Origin: Pararhodobacter sp.
GTDB taxonomy: Bacteria > Pseudomonadota > Alphaproteobacteria > Rhodobacterales > Rhodobacteraceae
Length of the DNA: 64,000 nt
Reading direction: 5' to 3'
Assembly (NCBI RefSeq): GCF_034676545.1
Contig: NZ_JAUCBZ010000015.1
Coordinates: forward strand, 3,780,501-3,844,500
The notes under the pieces were generated by a model. That model had not been told where the DNA came from. It made no database searches and was given only the letters and a program-made list of their open reading frames with translations. Positions 45,513 through 54,338 of the stretch are shown here, piece after piece (position 1 is the first letter of the stretch; every line of letters begins with the position of its first letter). Both the position numbers and the translations under genes were made by a program.

Positions 45513-45869
45513 ATGGCCGGATATCTGACGACACATGTATTGGATACGGCGCGGGGCTGTCCGGCGGCGGGTCTGAAGATCGTCCTCTATGCGGTCAGTG
45601 GCAATTCGCACCGCAAGCTGGTGGAGATGGTCACGAATGACGACGGGCGCACGGATGCGCCGATCCTGCCGCAAGAGACGTTCAAGACCGGGACCTATGA
45701 ACTGGTGTTCTTTGCCGGGGACTACTTGCGCGCCACCGGGCAAGAGGGGGCCGAGCCGCTGTTTCTGGACGAGGTGCCCATTCGCTTCGGCATGAGCGAC
45801 GCCGAGGCGCATTATCATGTGCCGCTGCTGCTGTCGCCGTTTGCCTATTCGACCTATCGCGGCAGCTAG
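45513..45869 (+). CDS. uraH: 5-hydroxyisourate hydrolase
   Basis: Transthyretin-like protein of 118 residues that hydrolyses 5-hydroxyisourate to OHCU, the substrate of the UraD domain. Family marks are LTTHVLDTARGCPAAGLKIVLY (His), HYHVPLLLSPFAYSTYRGS with the C-terminal YRGS signature, and FFAGDYLRATG. ATG 45513 has AAGGAG upstream. It is divergent from puuE-uraD. No TTR signal peptide is present. Confidence 0.95.
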   Translation: MAGYLTTHVLDTARGCPAAGLKIVLYAVSGNSHRKLVEMVTNDDGRTDAPILPQETFKTGTYELVFFAGDYLRATGQEGAEPLFLDEVPIRFGMSDAEAHYHVPLLLSPFAYSTYRGS

Positions 45870-46011
45870 AGTCTGTCGCGCCTCGCGGGAGTCGGGTCTC
45901 CGCCTGATGCGGTGAGGCCACGTTTGCCGCGCGACGGTGTTCACACCAACGGCTGCATGCACAAGAACGCGACTTGTCCCAAGGATATACGCCGCCAAGG
46001 GGTGTATGGAA

Positions 46012-46047
46012 AAACGGCCCGCCACAGCACAATGTGACGGGCCGTTT
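46012..46047 (-). terminator. Bidirectional-type terminator between uraH and the nucleotidase gene
   Basis: AAACGGCCCG (46012-46021) pairs with CGGGCCGTTT (46038-46047). Read on the minus strand it ends in TTTTT (plus-strand AAAAA at 46010-46014), a good terminator for the nucleotidase gene. The whole gap 45870-46178 (309 bp) otherwise holds only a second GC-rich inverted repeat near 46133-46173 (AGGGGCGG and CCGCCCCT), and no gene. Confidence 0.75.
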
Positions 46048-46178
46048 CCCTTGGCATCGCGCACGGGTTTTGATCACCGCTTCCAGGCCTGAACCCCGGG
46101 GCCATTCGTGGCGTCAGCCGCGTTTTTTCGGCAGGGGCGGTGGGGGGCCAGCGGCCTCCCGCCGCCCCTGCATTTTCG

Positions 46179-47795
46179 TCAGCGGATGGTGATACGCCCG
46201 TCGACAATCGGCGTGTAGGGGGTGTGCTCGGCCAGGTATTCGGCCAACACATCCGCCACGTCGGGACCATAGTCATAGGCGTTCACCGCCTCATCGCGGA
46301 ACATGCCATAGCCGTCACCGCCCGAGCGCATGAAGTTGTTGGACACAACGCCGTAGGTTGCCGCGGGGTCAATCGGCACCCAGGCCCCCTCGACCTGCAC
46401 CAGGACATCGCTGACCCGGCTGCCCGCCGGGGCCGCGGTATCAACCGTGTAGCGCAGGCCCGAGACCTGCGCAAAGCGGCCCGCGACTTCTTCGATCTGG
46501 CTGGCGCCGTTTTCCAGCGCCGCGACCACCGCCGCCCCGGACAACTGGAACGTCGCCAGCGTGTTCTGGAACGGCAGCACCATCAGCACCTCGCCCAGCG
46601 TGATCGTGCCCGCGTCAATCGAGGCGCGCAAACCGCCGCCGTTCTGGATGGCGATAGTGATCCCCTGCCCCGCAACCCGCGAGATCATCGCGTCAGTCAC
46701 AAGGTTGCCCATCTCGCATTCCATCACCCGGCAGACCGAGCGGTCGCCTTCGATGGGTGCGGTGGATTCCGAGACCACCAGATTGCGCGTGGCTTCGATC
46801 GGCGCGGCCATTTCCGCAACCCAGGCGGCGATTTCCGGGTCCGGGGTCACTTCGGCATTGATCTCGATGGTGTCGCCGCCTGCATAGATCAGCTTGCCGT
46901 CGTCATCGAGATCGAGGATCAGGTGGCCCAGATAGCGGCTATAGGCCCCGGCCTGCACCACCGGCACGATGCCGCCGCCGACGTTATCCACCCAGGTCGG
47001 ATACGGCCCTTCGCGGCGCGGATCGCTGGCCGACAGGTAGGTGTGGCTGTGGCCGCCGACCACCGCTGTCAGCCCCTCGATCTGCGCGGCCATTTCCTGT
47101 TCGGGGATATAGCCCACATGGGTCAGCGCGATGATCGTGGTGATGCCTTGCGCTTGCAGGTCGGCGACCGAGGCGCGCACCGAGTCCAGCGCGTCGTTGA
47201 TCACCACAGTCGGCCCCGGCGACGAGATCTCGGGCGTGTCATTGGTCACGGCACCGACGATCCCGACCCGCAGATCGCCCGCGTTCAGGATCGCATAGGG
47301 CACCACCTGCCCGGCCAGAAGATTGTTGCCCGACACGTCGATATTGGCACCCAGAATCGGATATTCCGCCGATTGCGTGAAGATCAGCAGCCCCTCGGGG
47401 CCATTGTCGAATTCGTGGTTGCCCACCGCCATCGCATCAAGGCCGATCAGGTTGTTCAGCTCGGCCTCGGCCTCGCCGCCATAGGTGGTGTAGAACAGCG
47501 AGCCTTGCGAGCTGTCGCCCGCGCTGAGCACCAGCACCGGGTCGCCCTGCGCCGTGATCGCGTCGCGCATCTGGTTGATCAAGGTGAACAGTCGCGCCGC
47601 GCCGCCAAAGCAATTGCCCTGGCTTTCATCCTCGGCGGAGCAGGTCGAGTTGAACCGGTTGATCGATTCAATGCGGCTGTGAAAATCGTTGAAGTGCAAG
47701 ATATGCAATTGCGTGTCGGCAATGCCGGGCGCGGTGCCCAGCGCCATGAGTGCCGTGCTGCCCAATAACAGGCGAAGCTTTGGAATGAAGGACAT
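46179..47795 (-). CDS. 5'-nucleotidase / bifunctional metallophosphatase
   Basis: Periplasmic two-domain enzyme of 538 residues with a Sec signal peptide (about 1-26, ending GIADTQ). The N-terminal metallophosphatase has LHFNDFHSRIE, SAGDSSQG, GNHEFDNGPEG and VVGGHSHTYL. The C-terminal substrate domain has CRVMECEMGNLVTDAM, NGGGLRASIDAGTITLGEVLMVLPFQNTL and NNFMRSGGDGYGMF. It is like UshA/NT5E and would salvage phosphate and nucleosides from external nucleotides. Single gene. Confidence 0.93.
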   Translation of the reverse strand: MSFIPKLRLLLGSTALMALGTAPGIADTQLHILHFNDFHSRIESINRFNSTCSAEDESQGNCFGGAARLFTLINQMRDAITAQGDPVLVLSAGDSSQGSLFYTTYGGEAEAELNNLIGLDAMAVGNHEFDNGPEGLLIFTQSAEYPILGANIDVSGNNLLAGQVVPYAILNAGDLRVGIVGAVTNDTPEISSPGPTVVINDALDSVRASVADLQAQGITTIIALTHVGYIPEQEMAAQIEGLTAVVGGHSHTYLSASDPRREGPYPTWVDNVGGGIVPVVQAGAYSRYLGHLILDLDDDGKLIYAGGDTIEINAEVTPDPEIAAWVAEMAAPIEATRNLVVSESTAPIEGDRSVCRVMECEMGNLVTDAMISRVAGQGITIAIQNGGGLRASIDAGTITLGEVLMVLPFQNTLATFQLSGAAVVAALENGASQIEEVAGRFAQVSGLRYTVDTAAPAGSRVSDVLVQVEGAWVPIDPAATYGVVSNNFMRSGGDGYGMFRDEAVNAYDYGPDVADVLAEYLAEHTPYTPIVDGRITIR

Positions 47796-47956
47796 GGTCG
47801 AATCCCCTGTTGTTTGATCGTCGATGCCTCAAGGTGCGCGGCTTTCCCGCGCAAGTCAAAGCTTGCGTGCGGTTTGCGGGTCTGAGCGGCGGTTCGCTGC
47901 GCGCCACAATCACGCGGGGCATTGACCCACGCGCCCGCTTTGGGCATGACCACGGC

Positions 47957-48295
47957 ATGCAGATTTACAAGATCTTCCGCCGTCCGGAATGGGACGCTTT
48001 TGCCGCCGCGGGCCGCACCGACGGTGCGCCGATCGACCTTGCCGACGGCTATATTCATATCTCGACCTCGGCGCAGGTCGCGGAAACCGCCGCCAAGCAT
48101 TTCGCCGGGCAACGCGATCTGGTGCTGGTGGCGCTCGATACCGAGGCGTTGGGCGACGCTCTGCGCTGGGAGACGTCGCGCGGAGGGGCCTTGTTTCCGC
48201 ATCTCTATCGCCCGCTGGTGATCGCCGATGTGGTCTGGGACAAATCGCTGCCCTTGGGCGCAGCGGGGCATATTTTCCCCGAGGGCGTGGTCTGA
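47957..48295 (+). CDS. DUF952 domain-containing protein
   Basis: Small protein of 112 residues starting MQIYKIFRRPEWDAFAAAG. ADGYIHISTSAQVAETAAKHFAG and HLYRPL give the DUF952 signature (HIS in the middle, PHLY and RPL near the end). The family resembles ADP-ribosyltransferase-like folds but has no agreed function. The stop overlaps the pyrD start (TGATG, 48293-48297), so it is translated together with pyrD. Confidence 0.88.
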   Translation: MQIYKIFRRPEWDAFAAAGRTDGAPIDLADGYIHISTSAQVAETAAKHFAGQRDLVLVALDTEALGDALRWETSRGGALFPHLYRPLVIADVVWDKSLPLGAAGHIFPEGVV

Positions 48296-49347
48296 TGCTG
48301 GAGCGGTTGGGTCTGGCGGCGCTGCACCGGATCGACCCCGAGCGCGCGCATGGACTGGCGCTGAAGGCGCTGCGCATGGGGCTGGGGCCGCAGGATGGTC
48401 CGGTCACCTCGCCGCGCCTCGCCACCTCGGTTGCGGGCCTTTCCTTGAAAAACCCCCTCGGCCTGGCAGCGGGCTTTGACAAGAACGCCACCGCCGTGGG
48501 GCCTTTGTCGCGCGTCGGATTCGGGTTTCTGGAGGTCGGCGCGGCAACCCCGCGCCCGCAGCCCGGCAATCCGAAGCCACGCATGTTCCGGCTGTCCGAA
48601 GACCGGGCGGTGATCAACCGCTTTGGCTTCAACAACGACGGGATGGAGGCAATCGGTACGCGGTTGGCACAGGCCACGCGCGACGTTCCCCTTGGCCTGA
48701 ACCTTGGCGCGAACAAGGACAGCGCGGATCGCGCCGCTGATTTCGCCGCCGTTCTGGCGCACTGCGGGCCGCAGGTGGATTTCGCGACGATCAATGTCTC
48801 GTCGCCCAACACCGAGCGCTTGCGCGACTTGCAAGGCAAAGAGGCGTTGGCGGCGCTGCTGGAAACGGTGACCGCAACGCGTTTGGCGCAAGGCTTGGAC
48901 CTGCCGCTGTTTCTGAAGATCGCGCCGGATTTGACCGAGGCAGAGCTTGCGGACATCGTGGAGGTGGTGCGCGGCACGACAATCAACGGGATCATTGCCA
49001 CCAATACGACCCTCTCGCGGGAGGGGTTGAGGTCCGAACATGCGGCGGAAAAGGGCGGTTTGTCGGGCGCGCCGGTGTTCGCGCGTTCGACCCGCGTGCT
49101 GGCGCGTTTGTCGGCGCTGACCGACGGGACGCTCGCCCTGATCGGCGTCGGCGGCGTCAGCAGTGCCGAGCAAGCCTATGCCAAGATCCTTGCCGGGGCG
49201 AGTGCGGTGCAGTTGTATACCGCCTTGGGCTATGCTGGCATGAGTCTGGTCACCGAGATCACGCGCGGGCTCGATGCCTTGCTGGAACGCGACGGCTTCG
49301 CCACAGTCGCCGATGCTGTTGGAAAAGGACGTGAGGCATGGTTGTAA
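48295..49347 (+). CDS. pyrD: Dihydroorotate dehydrogenase (quinone), class 2
   Basis: Membrane-associated FMN enzyme of 350 residues, the class 2 length, that passes electrons to quinone in pyrimidine synthesis. Signatures: LAAGFDKNATAVGPL, EVGAATPRPQPGNPKPRMFRL, INRFGFNNDGM, NLGANKDS, INVSSPNTERLRDLQ with the catalytic Ser, LKIAPDLTEAELADIVEV, and IGVGGVSSAEQAYAKILAGASAVQLYTAL. The N-terminal helices give the membrane contact. It overlaps the DUF952 stop and the following ArsC-like start. Confidence 0.96.
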   Translation: MLERLGLAALHRIDPERAHGLALKALRMGLGPQDGPVTSPRLATSVAGLSLKNPLGLAAGFDKNATAVGPLSRVGFGFLEVGAATPRPQPGNPKPRMFRLSEDRAVINRFGFNNDGMEAIGTRLAQATRDVPLGLNLGANKDSADRAADFAAVLAHCGPQVDFATINVSSPNTERLRDLQGKEALAALLETVTATRLAQGLDLPLFLKIAPDLTEAELADIVEVVRGTTINGIIATNTTLSREGLRSEHAAEKGGLSGAPVFARSTRVLARLSALTDGTLALIGVGGVSSAEQAYAKILAGASAVQLYTALGYAGMSLVTEITRGLDALLERDGFATVADAVGKGREAWL

Positions 49348-49664
49348 CCGTTTGGCACAATCCGCGCTGCTCGAAATCGCGGGCGGCTTTGGAATTCCTC
49401 GACGCGCGGGGCATCACGCCCGAGGTGCAGTTGTATCTGAAAGACGCCCCGACCAAGGCGCAGATCCGGGATATGCTGGGCGCGCTGGGTCTGCCAGCCG
49501 CGGATCTGTTGCGCAAGGATGGCGCAGCGCTGCGCAGCTTGCCCGACGAGGACATCATCGCCGCAATGGCTGCGGACCCCAGCCTGATCGAGCGCCCGGT
49601 GATTCGCAACGGCGACAAGGCGGTGATCGGCCGCCCGACCGAGGCCATCGCGGCGCTGCTCTAG
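49338..49664 (+). CDS. ArsC/YfgD family protein (arsenate reductase-like)
   Basis: Thioredoxin-fold protein of 108 residues with the active-site segment WHNPRCSKSRAALEFL (CX-type redox Cys11) and IRNGDKAVIGRPTEAI, the Arg-containing C-terminal signature. The family is annotated as glutaredoxin-type arsenate reductase, but with no ars genes nearby its substrate may be different. It overlaps pyrD by 10 bp and the convergent transglycosylase gene by 4 bp. Confidence 0.88.
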   Translation: MVVTVWHNPRCSKSRAALEFLDARGITPEVQLYLKDAPTKAQIRDMLGALGLPAADLLRKDGAALRSLPDEDIIAAMAADPSLIERPVIRNGDKAVIGRPTEAIAALL

Positions 49665-50545
49665 CCGCGCGACGCCCGCCCGCCAACCGCCTGAATCGCA
49701 AACACGCACCCATCGCTGGGCAATAGCGGCGGCGTTGCGCACAGGCCGCGCGCGACGGTCCAGGCGGCCAGAACGCGCGGCACATAATCGCGGGTTTCGG
49801 CATAGGGCGGTACGCCATTGTTGCGCCGCACCGCGCCCTCGCCCGCGTTGTACCCCGCCAGGGCCAGCACGACATCACGGTCAAACTCGGTCAGCAGCCA
49901 ATCGAGATAGGCCACGCCGCCACGAATATTCTGCGTCGGATCGTTGGAATCAGTGACACCAAAGCGCGCCGCGGTCGCCGGGATCAATTGCATCAATCCT
50001 TGCGCACCCGCGTGGCTGATCGCCGTGGGGCGCCCGGCCGATTCGACGGAAATCACCGCCAGCGCCAGGGCGGGCGAGACATTGGTGCCAATCGTGGCCC
50101 GCAGAATGCGGGCGCCTTGGGCAGCGGCGATGTCTTGCAGGTGCTGCACGCTGGGCGTGGGCACGCGTGCCTCCTCGGGCATATCACGCAGCGCTTCGAT
50201 GGCGGCCAGAAAACGCCCCTCGCCTTGATCAAGGCCGGGGCGCACGCGGGTCCAGAACCAACCAAAGCGCGCCGAATCGGGTGTGGGCGATCCGGCTGCG
50301 GCCTCATCGGGGCGGCGCGGCGTCAGCGCCACGGGCGTGGCAACCGGCGGCGCAATGCGGCGGGCTTGTTCCTCGGGGTCGATCTGCACGGTGATGCGCG
50401 CCGCGCCGGTTTGCGGTGCCACGCCGATGCGCCGAAAGGTGAAATCCTCGGCCCGAGGCGCTTGCGAGGATACCGCAATCGCCATCACCACCGCCCCGCA
50501 GGCCAGCGCGAATCGCATCACAGGTTTGGGCAAGCTGCTCGGCAT
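49661..50545 (-). CDS. Lytic transglycosylase (Slt family)
   Basis: Peptidoglycan hydrolase of about 294 residues with an N-terminal signal or anchor (RFALACGAVVMAIAVSS region) and a C-terminal SLT domain: AVISVESAGRPTAISHAGAQGLMQLIPATAARFGV contains the catalytic Glu (in VESA), then NIRGGVAYLDWLL, ALAGYNAGEGAV and RDYVPRVLAAW. The start at 50545 is a choice among several Met codons (50605 is the longest). It is convergent with the ArsC-like gene. A role in pilus or division is possible but unproved. Confidence 0.88.
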   Translation of the reverse strand: MPSSLPKPVMRFALACGAVVMAIAVSSQAPRAEDFTFRRIGVAPQTGAARITVQIDPEEQARRIAPPVATPVALTPRRPDEAAAGSPTPDSARFGWFWTRVRPGLDQGEGRFLAAIEALRDMPEEARVPTPSVQHLQDIAAAQGARILRATIGTNVSPALALAVISVESAGRPTAISHAGAQGLMQLIPATAARFGVTDSNDPTQNIRGGVAYLDWLLTEFDRDVVLALAGYNAGEGAVRRNNGVPPYAETRDYVPRVLAAWTVARGLCATPPLLPSDGCVFAIQAVGGRASRG

Positions 50546-50841
50546 GGCCCCGTTTCTTGTTTGTTTTCCCGACTGTGCCAGAGATTCGGACATTTCGCAA
50601 ACCACATCACGCCAATCGTTTCGTCAGCGTGAACAATCCGCCCATTAAGCTTGTTCTGGAAACAATGCCCCAGCATCCCCTCGCAAAGACCGCGAAACGG
50701 CCCTGATTGCCCAGCGCCACGCCGCAAAGCCGCCTTGGTTCCACAGGATAAAGAGCCATGCCCGAGCGGCGAGTTGGCCCCCTGAAAACCAACCGCCAAC
50801 AATAACTCGGGCAATGTTGAGTGCAATTAACCTGGAGAGAC

Positions 50842-51054
50842 ATGCACATGAAAACGATGATCAAAGCCTTTATCGCCAACGAATCCGGTGCCGTGACCGT
50901 TGACTGGGTCGTTCTGACCGCCGCCATCGTCGGCCTCGGCCTGGCCGTGATCTCGTCGGTCCGCAGCGGCACCAGCGCGCTGGCCACCGATATCTCGACC
51001 TCGCTGACGAGCGCCTCGGTCGCGTCGCTGGGCACGCTGGGCGTGAGCCAGTAA
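50842..51054 (+). CDS. Flp-type pilin 1
   Basis: Small class III (Flp) prepilin of 70 residues. After a short leader, NESG/AVTVDWVVLTAAIVGLGLAVI marks the prepilin peptidase site (cleavage after Gly) and the hydrophobic assembly helix. The usual Glu-Tyr at +5/+6 is Asp-Trp here. The start at 50842 aligns with pilin 2 and the two proteins differ only in the first dozen residues and two or three later ones. GGAG lies upstream. The 296 bp before it (from 50546) hold no gene and likely the promoter. Confidence 0.85.
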   Translation: MHMKTMIKAFIANESGAVTVDWVVLTAAIVGLGLAVISSVRSGTSALATDISTSLTSASVASLGTLGVSQ

Positions 51055-51073
51055 GCCACACCCCGCTATGAAC

Positions 51074-51104
51074 AAAGGGCTGCACGAAAGTGCGGCCCTT
51101 TTTA
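51074..51104 (+). terminator. Terminator after Flp pilin 1
   Basis: GGGCTGCAC / GTGCGGCCC with a GAAA loop (51077-51098) is followed by TTTTTATTT. A stable tetraloop stem with a T-run directly after a short pilin gene suggests most transcripts stop here, giving a separate pilin mRNA. Confidence 0.85.
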
Positions 51105-51470
51105 TTTCGCAGCCCTTTTACTTCGCCGCCCCGGCCCGGTGATCGATGGCGTTTCCGTTAAACTGTAGGGAACAGAATCAGGCCTGTTACGACTCGGTTA
51201 ATCCTTGGTCGATACACCCGACATCAACCGATTGCCCGCAAATCATTGACAGTTTCGCCTTGGCACGACTGCTGTTTCCAGACGCTCAACAGATCACAAC
51301 AAAGCCCCTGGTCTGCCGCAATAAGACCGCAATTCGCCCCTTTTAGCGCCCTGATGCGGGCCGAAAAAGAAGATGTCGAACCGAGAGCGGTTAACCCCCC
51401 TCAACACTCCGGTCTCTGGTTGGGCGACGTGAAGATCTATCTGAAACACTAGAAGCCCTGGAGAAAACAC
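51105..51470 (+). other. Intergenic region between the two Flp genes
   Basis: Of 366 bp, no credible coding frame is recognised. TTGACA at 51246-51251 could be a -35 element for the second pilin gene, but its -10 partner is weak. GGAG before the second pilin ATG is the ribosome-binding site. Confidence 0.45.
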
Positions 51471-51683
51471 ATGACTTTCACTTCGATGATCAAATCCTTC
51501 GTTGCCAACGAGTCCGGTGCCGTGACCGTTGACTGGGTTGTTCTGACCGCCGCCATCGTCGGCCTCGGCCTGGCCGTGATCACCTCGGTCCGCAGCGGCA
51601 CCAGCGCGCTGGCCACCGATATCTCGAACTCGCTGACGAGCGCTTCGGTCGCGACTTTGGGCACGCTGGGCGTGAGCCAGTAA
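51471..51683 (+). CDS. Flp-type pilin 2
   Basis: A 70-residue paralogue of pilin 1 with the same AVTVDWVVLTAAIVGLGLAVI segment and the same C-terminus (GTLGVSQ). Differences are in the leader (MTFTSMIKSF against MHMKTMIKAF), Thr for Ser at one site and Asn for Thr at another. GGAG lies seven bases before the ATG. The high identity indicates recent tandem duplication. It is followed by its own terminator and then cpaB. Confidence 0.86.
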   Translation: MTFTSMIKSFVANESGAVTVDWVVLTAAIVGLGLAVITSVRSGTSALATDISNSLTSASVATLGTLGVSQ

Positions 51684-51714
51684 ATCCACGACCGACGCCA
51701 CGAAAAAACAGATA

Positions 51715-51741
51715 AACGACCGCACTCCGCGTGCGGTCGTT
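51715..51741 (+). terminator. Terminator after Flp pilin 2
   Basis: AACGACCGCAC (51715-51725) pairs perfectly with GTGCGGTCGTT (51731-51741), an 11-bp stem with a 5-base loop. Only CCAATTTTA follows, so the T-tract is weak, and partial readthrough to cpaB is possible. Confidence 0.7.
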
Positions 51742-51881
51742 CCAATTTTAGAGAGTAAGCGCCCAAATAGATGCATCTGCCATGTTGTTGACAGAATTGC
51801 GGGCAATATTGGGCACGAGACATAAGGCGAGCAATTGGTTCCAGCTCTGTGTGGAACCGCAAGTTTTCAGGAGTCGGCACC

Positions 51882-52712
51882 ATGCGTGGAGTACAGATCG
51901 GAATTCTCGGGATCGGGTTGGCCTTGGCCGGCTTCGGCGTCTATATGGCCCAGGATTATGTAAGCAAAACCCAGGCAGCGATGGCCGCAGCACAAGCAAA
52001 CAACGTCGGCCGCCCGTCTCACGAGGTTGTTCAGGTCCTGGTTGCCGGTCGCCCCTTGCGTTACGGTGAGCCGATCCAGGTGACCGACGTCCGTACGATC
52101 GACTGGCCTGCGAATGCTGTTCCTCCGGGGGCATTTCTTGATACGGAATCCCTGATTCCGGACCCCACTCGCCCGCGGGTCGCGCTGCGCGCAATGGAGC
52201 CGATGGAGCCTTTGCTGGCCGTCAAGGTCAGTGAGCCGGGTCAACCCGCTGGCATCGCGGCGATGCTGACACCCGGCAGCCGTGCCTTCACGATTCGCGT
52301 GGACCAGAACAGCGGCATCTCGGGCACGCTGCGCCCTTCGGATACGATTGATATTTATTGGACCGGTCGCAGTGAAAACGGCGAGGTGACGCGCCTGCTG
52401 TCAAGCAGTGTCCGAATCATCGCGCTGGATGAAAACGCCGACCAGGACCGCAGCTTCAACGGTGTGCCGCGCTCGATCACCATCGAGGCCGAGCCGGAAA
52501 TGATCGCCTCGCTGGCGCAAGGACAATCCACCGGGCGGCTCTCGCTGTCCTTGGTTGGATTGGATGACGCGGCCGAAACGGGCTCCATTCAGGTTGATGC
52601 GCGCAGCCTGCTGGGAATCGAAGCCCGCGTCGAACAGGTGACCGAGCGTTGCACGGTACGCACGCGCCGCGGGTCCGAAGTGGTGATGATCGAGATTCCC
52701 TGCACCAACTGA
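51882..52712 (+). CDS. cpaB: Flp pilus assembly protein CpaB (RcpC)
   Basis: Periplasmic tad component of 276 residues. Its N-terminal membrane helix is MRGVQIGILGIGLALAGFGVYMAQDYV, followed by a SAF-like domain (VLVAGRPLRYGEPIQVTDVRTIDWP) that is typical of CpaB/RcpC, then a beta-rich C-terminal part (GSRAFTIRVDQNSGISGTLRPSDTIDIYW). ATG 51882 has CAGGAG upstream. A hairpin at 52734-52754 follows, so it may be transcribed as a unit separate from cpaC. Confidence 0.9.
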   Translation: MRGVQIGILGIGLALAGFGVYMAQDYVSKTQAAMAAAQANNVGRPSHEVVQVLVAGRPLRYGEPIQVTDVRTIDWPANAVPPGAFLDTESLIPDPTRPRVALRAMEPMEPLLAVKVSEPGQPAGIAAMLTPGSRAFTIRVDQNSGISGTLRPSDTIDIYWTGRSENGEVTRLLSSSVRIIALDENADQDRSFNGVPRSITIEAEPEMIASLAQGQSTGRLSLSLVGLDDAAETGSIQVDARSLLGIEARVEQVTERCTVRTRRGSEVVMIEIPCTN

Positions 52713-52733
52713 TGCGTTTTTCCTGCAACACCG

Positions 52734-52759
52734 CCGCCCCTATATGTGGGGCGGTGTTT
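52734..52759 (+). terminator. Candidate terminator after cpaB
   Basis: CCGCCCC (52734-52740) pairs with GGGGCGG (52748-52754) around TATATGT, followed by TGTTTGT. The stem extends with a weaker outer AACAC/GTGTT pairing. It is 22 bp after the cpaB stop and 160 bp before cpaC, where a separate promoter could lie. Confidence 0.55.
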
Positions 52760-52916
52760 GTCGTTCACCGCGAAACCTCGCAGCAAACCCACGAATCCAC
52801 ACGAAAAACGCGCTGCAAACATTTGATTCTTGCAATAAAATGCGGTTTCAAGCATCTTGACCTGTAACCGACGCGTTAGACAGTCGGCATTTTTCGTGAT
52901 CGAGAGGCAGGATCAC

Positions 52917-54323
52917 ATGGCAGTCAAGACTATCCTTGCGTCCGCAATGACGCTGGCGCTGATCGGGTTTGGACCAACGGTTCTGGCCCCGACGATGGCG
53001 CATTCTCAAACCCTTCGCATCATGCCGGGCAGCACCCGCGACACGCTGGCGGTGGCGATGAACCGCGCCGTTGTGGTGGAAACCGAGTTGCCGTTTGCAG
53101 AATTGTCGATTGCCAATCCGGGCATCGCCGATATCTCGACGCTCTCGGATCGCTCGATTTATGTGCTGGGCAAGGCCCCGGGGCGGACCACGCTGACGAT
53201 TCTGGGCACCAATGGCGATCTGATCGCCAACGTCGAAGTTCAGGTGACACCGGATGTGGCGGAATTCCGCGAACGGTTGCGGCAGATCCTGCCCAGCGAA
53301 AACATCGAGGTGCGGACCGCCAATGACGGCATCGTCATGTCGGGCACCGTGTCGTCGATCGCGCGCCTGGACGCGGCGCTGCAACTGGCCGAACGCTATG
53401 CCCCGGGGCGCGTGTCGAACCTGATGGGCGTCGGTGGAACGCAGCAGGTCATGCTGCAAGTGCGATTCTCTGAAGTGCAACGCGGCGTGGCGCAAAACCT
53501 GGCCGCCAGCTTCGCGATGGGGGGCTCATCCGGCGTCGTCGGCACCGGTGGCTTCAACACGCCGGCGCTGGCCACGTCGGCGCTGGCGGGTTCGCCCACA
53601 CCATCGGGCGCGAGTGCGGCGGGTGTGTTGTCAGGCGGATTCTCGATTGGCAGCGTGCAATTTCAGGTCATGCTGGAGGCGATGGAATCCAACGGCCTGT
53701 CGCGCACCCTGTCCGAACCCAACCTGACCGCCTTGTCCGGCCAAGAGGCGTATTTCCTGGCGGGCGGCGAATTCCCGGTTCCGGTTCTGGGCGAAAGCGG
53801 ATCGGTCAGCATTGATTACCGCCCGTTCGGCGTGGAACTGACCTTCACGCCCCGCGTTCTGGACAGCGATGTCATCAACTTGCAACTTGACGCCTCGGTC
53901 AGCAGCATCGACGCCTCGACGACCGTCACCACGGGCGGCGTTTCGGTGCCTGGTTTCCGCCGCCGTCAAACCTCGACCACGGTCGAGTTGCGCGACGGCG
54001 AGAGTTTTGCCATCGCCGGCCTGTTGCAAGACGACTTTCAGGGCAGCGTCGCGCAGGTGCCGTGGCTGGGCGACATCCCGATCCTGGGGGCCTTGTTCCG
54101 CAGCACCGAATATCAGCGCGACCAAAGCGAATTGGTGATTTTTGTCACCGCGCATCTGGTCTCGCCAACACGCGGTGAGGCGTTGCTGTTGCCCACCGAC
54201 CGCATCCGGCTGCCAAACGAGGCGCAATTGTTCCTCAATGGACAGTTGACCGGTGGAACCAGCGGCGCAGCCGAAGTCTCGCGGCAGGATTTCCGCGGCG
54301 GCTACGGCTATGTGATGGATTAA
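52917..54323 (+). CDS. cpaC: Secretin CpaC (RcpA)
   Basis: Outer-membrane secretin of the tad pilus, 468 residues. Its signal peptide runs to about 32 (MAHSQTL), a BON/N0-like domain includes ELPFAELSIANPGIADISTLSDRSIYVLGKAPGRTTLTILG, and the C-terminal secretin domain has VMLQVRFSEVQR, FQVMLEAMESNGLSRTLSEPNLTALSGQEAYFLAGGEFPVPV, GVELTFTPRVLDSDVINLQLDASVSS and the final SELVIFVTAHLVSP. ATG 52917 has an AGGA site. The OmpA-like lipoprotein gene follows 15 bp later. Confidence 0.94.
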   Translation: MAVKTILASAMTLALIGFGPTVLAPTMAHSQTLRIMPGSTRDTLAVAMNRAVVVETELPFAELSIANPGIADISTLSDRSIYVLGKAPGRTTLTILGTNGDLIANVEVQVTPDVAEFRERLRQILPSENIEVRTANDGIVMSGTVSSIARLDAALQLAERYAPGRVSNLMGVGGTQQVMLQVRFSEVQRGVAQNLAASFAMGGSSGVVGTGGFNTPALATSALAGSPTPSGASAAGVLSGGFSIGSVQFQVMLEAMESNGLSRTLSEPNLTALSGQEAYFLAGGEFPVPVLGESGSVSIDYRPFGVELTFTPRVLDSDVINLQLDASVSSIDASTTVTTGGVSVPGFRRRQTSTTVELRDGESFAIAGLLQDDFQGSVAQVPWLGDIPILGALFRSTEYQRDQSELVIFVTAHLVSPTRGEALLLPTDRIRLPNEAQLFLNGQLTGGTSGAAEVSRQDFRGGYGYVMD

Positions 54324-54338
54324 GGTAGGAGAGCACCG

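Noticed and set aside
46140..47768. Long plus-strand open frame opposite the 5'-nucleotidase gene
   Set aside because: Antisense shadow of a high-GC gene, with His/Arg/Asp-rich sequence and no motif.
51220..51270. Sigma-54 promoter (TGGCAC near 51261) before the second Flp gene
   Set aside because: The GG-to-GC spacing is wrong for a -24/-12 promoter.
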